From: Melastoma dodecandrum
Lineage: Eukaryota > Streptophyta > Magnoliopsida > Myrtales > Melastomataceae
Direction of reading: 5' to 3'
NCBI GenBank assembly: GCA_029817715.1
Contig: JARUPY010000395.1
Coordinates: 806,001-870,000 of the forward strand
Length of the DNA: 64,000 nucleotides
Shown here: in pieces, positions 55,401 through 64,000 of the stretch
Position numbering within the stretch: the stretch's first letter is position 1
Layout: each line of letters starts with the position of its first letter
Translations under genes and position numbers: made by a program
The notes under the pieces: generated by a model
Told to the model about the DNA's origin: nothing
The model's database searches: none
What the model saw: the letters and a program-made list of their open reading frames with translations, nothing else

Positions 55401-57155
55401 TTTAACATAAAGAACTCCTTCAATGGTTAGGGAGTTAGAACAGCAAATGGTTCCTGTTCCTTTAACCATCCCTTTTCCATTATCACCAAAAGTGACAGCA
55501 CCACCATCCTGGAAGACCAGTGTGGAGAATAAGGAGACATCTCCTGACATATGCCTCGAACAGCCACTATCTAAGTACCATACATGGTCCTTAGCGATGG
55601 ACTTGAAGCATCCCTGAAATAGAGAAAGAATTTAAGTAAGTCGTTGCTTCCATTTAACAATAGAACCATCAACTTTAGAAGTAATGCCAAGCATATCATT
55701 TCGCCGCACATGGCAATTTTTAATGAAATGATCCGGCTTTCTACAATAGTAACAAAGCCTAGGTAACCTTTGAATAATAAAATGAGACTCGCCATTCCTA
55801 ACATGAGGGGGAACATATTTCCCATGTCGTGAATGTTTCTCATTTCCAGAATCATGCATCTCATGCATACATAAATCAGTTTTGTTGTTTACAGCATCGA
55901 GTTGCTGCTGCAGCTCCTCAATCTTTGATTTGGATCGAGAAAGTTGCTTTTCCGCTTTCTTAGCCTTTGCTGATAAATCTTCCCTAAGAGAAGCGTTCTC
56001 AGCACTTAAGAATTTATTTTCCTTCTTAAGAGCTTTATTGTTTGCGGACAAAAACTCAATTTTATCATAGATTTCTGAGAAAAGATTCTCAATATCTTCA
56101 GCAGATAGATCAGAAGGTGAGAAAGCATTTACCTTTTCAATTTCTGCATCAGTTTGCGCCATATAGCAGATGTTTGCTGTTTCATCATCCTGATCTGATT
56201 CTTCATCACTATCACTCCAAGATGCCATCATGACATTTTTCTTGTATTTTGAAGATTTGCCCTTCTCATTCAAAAGTGGGCAATCTGGTCGCATATGACC
56301 AGGTTTGTTGCACTCATAGCATACACCACCTTTACTTTGGTGTGGTTTAGTATTCTTCTTTTTAATATCTCGCTTTCCCTTAAAGCGATTTTTGCGAAGA
56401 TACCTTTTGAACTTCCTTGCCATCAAGGAGACTTCATCCTCAGAATCAGATGAAGATTCATCCTCAGATTCATCGGACATTTCAATACTTCCTTTAAATG
56501 CAACAGCATTGGATTTCTTTTCTTCAGCAAATTTGTTCTCATTCTCATAAGCGACAAGAGAACCAAGTAGCTGTTGAAGACTTAAGCTCGTTAAGTCCTT
56601 TGCTTCATCGATTGCCGTTTTCTTGGCTTCCAAAGTTTTAGGCAAAGAGCGAAGTATCTTTCTGACCAACTCAGAATTAGAAATTGTTTTGCCAAGAGAT
56701 TCCATGGCATTAGTGATTTCGGTGAGTCTATCAAACATTTGATTAATTGACTCATCCTTTTTCATCTTGAATGCTTCGTATTGAGTTACTAATGCATTCA
56801 CTTTGGATTCCTTGACTTGTTCTGTTCCATCATAGATCAAAGCAAGTCTATCCCACAGTTCTTTCGCCGTTTTACAAATAGAGACGCGATTGAACTCATT
56901 TCCAGCAAGAGCGCACACTAAATAATGCCTTGCTTTAGTATTGAGAGAGATTGTTCTCTTTCTGTCATTCTCATGACGAAAATCATTGGGATTAGGTGGA
57001 GGAACCGAAAGGTCTCCTTCTATAATTATCTGCCAGCAATCAGCTACTTTTGCTCCAATGAACAACTCCATTCTCATCTTCCAATAAGAGAAATGTTGTC
57101 CAGCAAAGAGCGCTGGACGTTCGGTCGAATGACCATCAGTCAGGAGCATCGACAT
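52491..57155 (-). pseudogene. Sirevirus B gag-pol, single frame with two stops
   Basis: From MSMLLTDGHSTERP at 57155. Gag has the UBN2-type region (HFSYWKMRMELFIGAKV, AKELWDRLALIYDG), zinc knuckle CYECNKPGHMRPDC and a second CYYCRKPDHFIKNC. Protease is YLDSGCSRHMSGD. Integrase has LWHRKLGHANYD, a DLFGP..DDFSRFTW block and [12 protein letters not shown]. Reverse transcriptase has [12 protein letters not shown] and RNase H has [13 protein letters not shown], ending with a stop at 52491. The only breaks are stops at 55632-55634 and 54846-54848, without any frameshift over about 1555 codons. The first stop lies in TTCTTTCTCTATTTCAG, which looks like a 3' splice site and may not be a simple mutation. 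Confidence 0.95.
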
Positions 57156-57286
57156 CCTGTTAAATACTCAGTAACACCTTAATGTAAGACTTTCAGCAAC
57201 AAGCTGTTTGAATCAGCAATAAGCTGTTTTGGTTCAGTAACAGAGTTCTGTACTAGCAATCACACAGAAAGCTTTCCAGTAAACCC

Positions 57287-57298
57287 GCTCTGATACCA
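57287..57298 (-). promoter_or_regulatory. Primer-binding site (initiator tRNA-Met) of Sirevirus B
   Basis: TGGTATCAGAGC on the minus strand, two bases after the inner end of the 5' LTR; complementary to the 3' end of plant initiator tRNA-Met, the usual copia primer. Confidence 0.93.
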
Positions 57299-57300
57299 AT

Positions 57301-59290
57301 TGTTGGATCGTTCAGGAACACTAAGAGGGGGGTGAATTAGTGTTTTTCACTTTTTCGCCCTTTCTTGGTGTAAGCGGAAGCGTACTGTATCACAGCAGAG
57401 CGTTTCTCAGAATGAGAAATACTTTATTGTAACTGTTACGATTTTGTTGAGTAGGTTTTCGTACTAGTGTTGCGCGATCGTAATGGACACAGTAATTTAT
57501 AGTGGTTCGGCCTTAATTGACCTACGTCCACTTTCCACCAACAAGGTGATTCCACTATATAAAATAATGGGTGCAAAAAGCCCTTGCACTAGGCGTATGT
57601 TCCTCTCACAAAGTGAGATTTAGAATCCCGTACAATAGATGATCACTCCTGGCAACGGTCAGCTCCTCACACAGTGGACGTCTTCTCGTTTCCAGCAGAA
57701 TGATGCTTATCCTCAGCAGTTGGTAGCTCAATGGATTCCACACAGCTCGTTGTCGCTTAATATAATCCTGACTTATCAAAGAACACAGACAACGTTATGT
57801 TAGAGTATAAATCCTCACAGATAATTCCATACAATGAAGATCTCAGTGAGCAGCTCGTTTCTAATTCACAGCAGAGGATTGCTTCAGAACTTAGTCGTTC
57901 AGCAGAGGATTTCCACACAGATCTTGTCTCTCCTTAAGATAAGCATGCACTTGCTTAAGAGACAACCACAAAGTTGATCACACAGATCACCACAAAGAGA
58001 AGCACCCCAAAGGTCATAAGGACAACCATGAAGACCACTTAGAAGGTATTCGTCCTGCACTCAGTTCGGACGTGCACGGTTACCACGGCCGTGACTCACT
58101 GCACTGCACACCCAGTGCCTAGGGTGGAATTTTCCGTTCCATTGGCTTCCATGCAACCTGCTTTACTAAACCTCTATATCAGGCGTTCAAGATTTCTGCA
58201 CAGCACCCCTGTGCTCGGGAGGACCTCTTTCCACTCCGGCGGCGTTCCCAACTCCTGCTCTACCCTGCAGGCACGAGACTTCTGGCGCGCACCCGCAAGT
58301 GCATGTCTAACTGCTCAAACTCCGTAGGCTCGAGACTTCCCTGCGAAAAGACACGACAAGAACGACTTCTTGCCGATGGGTCAGCAACCGGTTACTGAAT
58401 TCAGAGCAGGTATTCACTTAGCTTCCCTCAGACGATTCGCCGGCTGCTCGTTAAACATACCGAGGACACCTATTCCCTCTCACAACGATCAAAGGATCTA
58501 ACCTCAGCCCCTTGACACTCTCACACGCAGCTTGTAAGAGAAAGAACCAGGAGACACTTAGCACCTTCCGCTCTCCGTTGATGCACAAAGCTCACTTAGA
58601 CCACTTAGACCACTCAGATCACTCAGACGCACAAAGGCGCTTAGATCTGTCGTCTTTGATCTGATTATAATAGAGAAGGAAGCATAGAAAACGTCCGGGC
58701 AATCTTCGAGATTTGTTACCAAAATTGGCAGCCAGGACTCAGCAACGGTCTGCTCACCCGATTACTGTGTTATGAAGAGTAAGTACCAACGGTAACTTTC
58801 CTCTCTTCTCTTAATCAAATAATTTATTTCTAATATTTATGATCTGATCATAATCTCATCTGATCGATTATAATTAATCAAAAATATTTGATTAGATATT
58901 TCATCCTGTTCCAGCGTAACATTGCTGCAGGATATTAGAAACATATTTTGTTTCTAAAAATAATCTTGGAAAGATAATCTCATAGTATTTAATTGCCTGA
59001 ATCTTTATAATGAGATTATTAAACCACATTTAAATGAATTTGGACATTCAGACGAATTATCTGAGATAACCCAAAATAAAAACGTGGATATTGAAAATTT
59101 ATTTCCATATTTTCAATATGTATTCGTAATGTCACAGCAACAACTCACTGTAACATATGACAGTTACTAGCTGTGATTCAACAACATATTGCTCAAGCTC
59201 ATCATTAAGAATAAGCACGCAACTCATGAAACATTATTGCTGACCATCAGCAACTCATTGCTTAAGTTCATCATCAAAACCAGGCTAACA
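57301..59290 (-). repeat. 5' LTR of Sirevirus B (1990 bp)
   Basis: Plus-strand ends TGTTGGATCG...CAGGCTAACA followed by the target duplication GAACG. Near-identical to the 3' LTR, with scattered substitutions and a small deletion near 57840. Confidence 0.95.
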
Positions 59291-59590
59291 GAACGAATGA
59301 CTTATTTTACCCCTAATTATTATTGAATAAATAAGGAGATAGTTTAAGTCGGGCGGTACCAATTAATGTCTAAGAGACTGTCACAATATTTGGTCATGTC
59401 ATCCAAATCAAACCAACAAGTTAAATAGCATGAACTACAAAACATGCATCGTTTTCTTGATATAAAGTTTATTAAATTGATGTAAATAAAAGTATTACGA
59501 AAGAAGATACATAGGATAAGCCTTCTCGCGCTATGATTAGTTTAAAATATAACTTGCGTCACGTCTTATTATGAGGAGCGCGGATATAAC

Positions 59591-59803
59591 TCAATTCGTG
59601 TGATTAGACAAAATTTGGCCTAGCTGGAGATTTTGATCATTGCTCACAGATGGAGATGGTTGATCTTTGTCATTCGCAGGAAGAAATATAAGGCCATGTC
59701 CTTCTTCGTGTCGATTGGATTCAGTTGAGTCATCTAACCGATTTCGTAGCCTTGTCCAATCAAACCCGTCACCTCGTACATAGTCAAACTCGTAGGTTTC
59801 CAC
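59591..59803 (-). CDS. Unrecognised 70-codon ORF downstream of DUF26 copy C
   Basis: Almost identical to 33732-33944 (METYEFDYVRGDGFDWTRL, RNRLDDSTESNRHEEGHG, end QLGQILSNHTN) and at the same distance downstream of a DUF26 gene. Conservation between the two may only reflect recent duplication of the whole block. No family recognised. Confidence 0.35.
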   Translation of the reverse strand: METYEFDYVRGDGFDWTRLRNRLDDSTESNRHEEGHGLIFLPANDKDQPSPSVSNDQNLQLGQILSNHTN

Positions 59804-60274
59804 TTTGCATATAACCTTTAGTATTGATTATTCATTCGATTAGTAACATCCCCATGTCTGCATTTCATGAAATATGCATTACTTGAAATCGCTTAATAAT
59901 ATACTCTTAAGTGCTTTTGGAAATCAATATGCATTACTTGAATTCAATAACTGTAGATAAGACTCACAGTATTGGCTCAGGTCCTCCAAATCAAAACGTA
60001 AAGTTAAATATCATTGAGTACAATGATTATCATTAAATTGAAAGTGTTTCGCCTGATTCTAACATCTGAGTTTGAATGATAGCCACATACCTGAAAATTA
60101 TTATTAAATTTATTCGTTAAAGTACATCGAAGTCGAGGTTCCAACCAGGTTTCACATTCGGTCTTATTGTTTTAACCACAAGGGAATCGAATGACCGGGG
60201 GGCATGGGACTCCCCACTTATTGCAATGATATAACATACATTGTGCCCGGAAGCGACGGGAACCCTGCACTTTT

Positions 60275-60676
60275 TTACCAGATGAAGTCGAATTTGTAGG
60301 ACTCGTACCTTAGTCGGCAGTTGGTAGCCTTCACTTGAGCCCCTATCGCGCCGAGGCAAGTGTTGAGGTTGTACAAGGCTAAGGTCAGACAATCACGGCA
60401 AGTTTTTGTATGTACCTGTCCGTTGCAGGCTCCGTGTGCCCAAAAGGGGATAACTTTTCCATTTACACTGAAGGAATTCCAGATCATGTAGCTGTACTGG
60501 TTCTCTGGAACTAAGTTGATCAAGGAAGCAGTTTGAGACATCGCTAGCGAAGAGAAGTCCGAATTCATTGCGTTGCTGCAGAGGTGGACAAGGATATCTT
60601 CGGCAGCCGATTTCCCTCGACAAGCGAAAACCATTGCCAGGACGATCAGAACCTTCCTGAAGGAACGAGCCTCCAT
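60275..60676 (-). CDS. Secreted single-domain Gnk2/DUF26 protein, copy C
   Basis: 133 residues from the ATG at 60676 (MEARSFRKVLIVLAMVFA, signal peptide). The upstream in-frame start at 60739 (MMEQYCAEDEETQQKW) is less likely because copies A and B share the MEAR start. DUF26 signature CNGQVHTKTCRDC at residues 84-96, other Cys at 33, 107 and 120, C-terminus RYESYKFDFIW. Intronless and intact. Relative to copy B, substitutions are concentrated in the variable middle (PENQYSYMIWNSFSVNGKV). A TATA box lies 63 bp upstream of the ATG. Confidence 0.86.
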   Translation of the reverse strand: MEARSFRKVLIVLAMVFACRGKSAAEDILVHLCSNAMNSDFSSLAMSQTASLINLVPENQYSYMIWNSFSVNGKVIPFWAHGACNGQVHTKTCRDCLTLALYNLNTCLGAIGAQVKATNCRLRYESYKFDFIW

Positions 60677-60738
60677 TTCTTCAATCGCAGGCCACTTTTG
60701 TTGGGTTTCCTCATCCTCGGCACAATATTGTTCCATCA

Positions 60739-60745
60739 TTATATA
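60739..60745 (-). promoter_or_regulatory. TATA box of DUF26 copy C
   Basis: TATATAA followed by TGATGG on the minus strand, 63 bp before the ATG at 60676, matching the arrangement at copies A and B. Confidence 0.6.
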
Positions 60746-62125
60746 CTAAATAAACAACCGATATAGTCGAGAGCTGAATAGGTTAAGCCATCGCTGGCAA
60801 ATGTTTTCTCGACTTACATTAAATAATCGTGGCAACATTCTTAACATCTGCTCGGCAAGAACCGGCGGAAATGAAATGCCTGTTGCCATTTTTAAAATAA
60901 ACTTACGAATTGATCCGCTGAGTACTTGTCGATGCTAGTTAACTTGTGACACGGACGTTATATATTTGTTTTAGGGACAATTACAGCGGCCGGCTAGCAG
61001 ATCGAATATGTGCCAGCTTCTCGATTACTCAGTCTATAGTTGGCAATCATAAGCTGGTAGTACATACAATCGCATCGGCCAGCATATTGTGGTTAGGATC
61101 AAGACATTCAGTCTGGCGCTGGTCGGACTTGAACAAAGCGAGGAACAAAGATGTATTGATCAGAACATCATTATATAACTCTCAGAATCAAATTACAAAA
61201 TAGAGTCGTGCTAATAAAGAAATTATTTGATTTATGAAATTAAGTTATAAGTTGCGATTAAATTATAGATATACTGTAGTTAATTTTAAAGCTTTCATTA
61301 CACCAAAATAATTAATAATACTGTATGATATTTTTTACATTCACGTACGGTATTTGCATGAGAATTTTAGGAATGAAAATTAGCAAATGGTATTGAAAAA
61401 ACTTGTTAAATTATTTCCATCCCGTGAAAATTTTACATCATTTCTCCTTCAAAATTGCACCCCTATTTGAAATTCATCATGAAAAAAAATTATAATTTAT
61501 TATCTACTCGAACCATCGTCACCAATGTAAAAAAAATCATCCCTCCAAAGCTTAACTTGAGAGTTAAGTGACTCTCCTTGCACAAGGCATACTACTAAAA
61601 CACAATGTGATGGTTATTCTTGCTCCAGAATTTTGACACTAGAGACGCACTGGCAAAGTTTCTATACGTAATCCTCGATTGGCATTTTGTATTTGAGACA
61701 TTTTCTTTTTAACTCTCTTTGCTACTTAAGAGTTAATTATAATATCTTTTCGTTTTGGCTACTTATCATAATGATGTACTTTTTGATAATGTAGCACTAT
61801 GGGGGTGAGATGTATTCAATTCAACTTTTTTGTATATCTAGCCATTAGCCCGGAATATATTAATGGAAGTTGAACTTGTTCTCAGATGCAATTCATCTCA
61901 TAATCAAATTTAATATCAAGTGTGTTATTCTATTTTGATATGCTACATGTTCCTTCGTGGATAACACACATACCTTAGCATTGTAAGGAAGCAAAAGATG
62001 AAATGTGACTTTTAATTTTTCTGTTTTTGATTTGATATGTTAAATTATATAATATAAACCGAGCTTTCACCCATAAACATAATTTTTTCGGTCAGTTGAT
62101 GAGGTTTCAACACGGTATCAAATAT

Positions 62126-62533
62126 GCTACGAATTTGTTTTGTTAGATTGTTGGGCTTTACCTAGCGCTAGACCAAAGCTGTCGTAAAAGTTAAAGGGGC
62201 AAAATCCATTTTATTATAGCAATGTCATTCCTGATGTTTCAACACGGCATCAGGATTGTTCGTCTTGAGGGTCATGTTAAACTATATAATATAATACAAA
62301 CATTTATCTAGCAGTTTAACCCAGTTGGTACTATTTCAACAGAGCATCAGAGAACTCTTACTCAATCCTTTGCACAAGTAAAAATCCCAAAAATTGGCCA
62401 ATAATCCCGTCTAGCCTAGAACCTAGGCCAACACCTAAATATGCGACAAATTTGTTTTGTTAGATTGTTGGTCTTTCCTAGCGCTAGACCAAAGCTGTCG
62501 TAAAAGTTAAAGGGGCAAAATCCATTTTATTAT
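62126..62533. repeat. Direct repeat of about 95 bp inside a duplication-specific insert
   Basis: ATTTGTTTTGTTAGATTGTT, CCTAGCGCTAGACCAAAGC and AAAAGTTAAAGGGGCAAAAT occur at 62135-62216 and again at 62450-62533. The insert is missing from the sister segment near 26210-26260, so the two repeats may be ends or copies of a short mobile element. Confidence 0.65.
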
Positions 62534-63455
62534 GCCTCAACATTTTGATCAATGTCATTTCTGAAGTTTTTGACAATCTAGATAGAACGGATTTTGACAA
62601 TCTGGATGCTTGCTCGAGAAGATAAAACCGAGATAAGAAGGCTAAATCATGTTGCCACGATTGTTGGGTATGGGGAGCAAGTTAAAAAAATAAAGAAATC
62701 GTACGAGAAAGAATTCGAGAAAAGGGATACGTCCAATTAGAGATGGGAACATCGTTATTCGGACTAGAACAATGGGCATGTCATGATAAGCTTTTGCTTT
62801 CATTGAATCGTGATCAGTGGTGAGACATTGCACTTTTTATCCTTCGTCCAATCATGATGGCATGAGGGATTGTGTGGTCCTTTGGTAAAATTATTTTTTT
62901 AGCAAAATAAATTGTTTAAAACGATTAAAACATCATTTTGAAATATGATTTCGGAGAAAGCTTTTTCAAAAAAAAAAGAAATATATTCTACTTTTTAATT
63001 CATGAATTTATAAAGGTTACGTTTTTTTACTTTTATTTAGTTGAGATACTTTGTAATTATTTTTTTGGCAAAATTACGTTTGTAGCACTTTGGGCAAAAT
63101 TTTTGTTTTGTCAACTATTTTGCTATATGATTCTATCACTAGCTATGGGTCTCATAGCGAACCACGTTAGACTAAGTGCTGATGTGGAGTAAAATGAGTC
63201 TTATGTGGTTTGCTCCATTGGTGATATTACTTGGAATAAAAATGCAAAAAAAATACGATTAAAGTCCTAACTTTGAGCTAACTTTCTATTTTTTCAACTA
63301 CTCTTTTTATACTATTCACTCACTTTGGGCCCTCACCTAGGTTTATGTAAAGTTGTACAACCATTTGATATTGCAATTGCACCTTATGTTTATATAATTT
63401 AGGCAAAATAAACTCAATTTTTGTTTTCTGCTCAATTTCAGGGAGATTAATGTGT

Positions 63456-63740
63456 ATGACTTGTAAAGTATGCGGACATCAAAGTCATAACAAACAGCAG
63501 GACTGCAAAAGCATAAGCAATCCTGGAGAAAGAACAACTCCGATTGGCCATTGATGACCTATAAACAATACAATGCCTCGAAAATCATGGCCAAAACTAA
63601 TTACCTTGAGGGGAAGGGGAAGGGCAACAAGAGGAAGGGCATATGTTTTGTTTGTGTCGTTGCCTAGGTGGTTCCGCGAAGCTTAGCTTCTATAACATAT
63701 GCTCGTTTTGTTGACCTTTTTGTCAATGATGCTTGTTGTT
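63456..63740 (+). pseudogene. Second zinc-knuckle (MULE-like) relic
   Basis: Reads MTCKVCGHQSHNKQQDC, a knuckle with one residue too many before the last Cys, then stops. It is the sister copy of 26712-27000. Confidence 0.3.
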
Positions 63741-64000
63741 AGGACATTACCAAAAAGTTAGGAAGTCTATAACCAACCACAAAAAAAAAAAAACTATATT
63801 ATATATTCTTGTTATGAACAACACACAAAGATTCATCACGTACAGCGACAAATCCAAAAACATTTACAATAATGTCATTACTACCTAACAACCGAAAGAA
63901 TTGACGACTTAGGTTCCTCATACTCCAAGATGTTTGCACTGCAACCCTCCTTCCGTGGTTGCAAATTTACTTTTTCATTTTCCCAGGTGCTCCTAGTCAC

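Larger units (their letters stand above)
48258..59290 (-). mobile_element. Sirevirus B, complete Ty1/copia retrotransposon (11033 bp)
   Basis: Two direct LTRs (48258-50260 and 57301-59290) enclose, in minus-strand order, a primer-binding site, gag-pol, a second ORF and a polypurine tract. Perfect target duplications GAACG flank it (48253-48257 and 59291-59295). Across the first 370 bp the LTRs differ at only about seven positions, so insertion is fairly recent. Gag-pol stays in one frame with only two stops, and the second ORF stays in one frame with three. The element sits inside a neprosin/DUF26 spacer that reads continuously once it is removed. Confidence 0.97.
61440..64000. repeat. Segmental duplication, second copy (first at 25500-27260)
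   Basis: Same order and orientation of shared blocks as 25500-27260, continuing to the window edge (CAACCCTCCTTCCGTGGTTG, CATTTTCCCAGGTGCTC). It differs by the insert at 62126-62640 and by sequence around 62870-63240 that is absent from the first copy. No supported gene. Confidence 0.8.

Overview
This is plant nuclear DNA, most likely from a eudicot. It is AT-rich and has spliced genes with GT/AG introns. It carries Sirevirus-type Ty1/copia retrotransposons primed by initiator tRNA-Met, an endogenous pararetrovirus (Caulimoviridae), and plant-only families: Gnk2/DUF26 secreted proteins, neprosin-like proteins, a CRF-type AP2/ERF factor and a terpene synthase. Nothing prokaryotic is present. 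I cannot name the species.

Layout. 1-8895: 3' part of a Sirevirus (decayed gag-pol, second ORF, 3' LTR) inserted in exon 1 of a neprosin-like gene. 8896-11346: that gene's relic, DUF26 gene A, and exons of a second neprosin copy. 11697-19850: pararetrovirus on the minus strand, lying in an intron of that second copy. 19985-22771: a third neprosin copy, a pseudogene with a 1.2 kb retroelement composite in exon 1. 22893-27260: a small membrane-protein gene and duplicated AT-rich DNA. 27740-29363: a neprosin-like gene whose seven exons all stay open. 30-37.5 kb: repeated neprosin tail exons, 341-bp tandem repeats, DUF26 gene B and a solo Sirevirus LTR with target duplication. 37.5-47.8 kb: weak ORFs, an AT-rich tandem duplication, an inverted copy of the 23 kb segment, a CRF pseudogene, one terpene synthase exon and an LTR-like block. 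48258-59290: a complete Sirevirus (minus strand) with 5-bp target duplications. 59.3-64 kb: DUF26 gene C and a second copy of the 25.5-27.2 kb segment.

The host content is a shuffled tandem array. A DUF26 gene, a neprosin-like gene and shared promoter-like sequence were copied several times, inverted at least once, and then heavily invaded. All three DUF26 copies keep a full 133-residue reading frame while most neprosin copies are broken. The intact neprosin-like gene appears to lack the family's usual glutamates, so it may be a non-catalytic secreted protein. The array is best read as a fast-evolving cluster of small secreted, possibly defence-related, proteins. Coordinates of relics are approximate. 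All family calls come from reading motifs; no database was searched.
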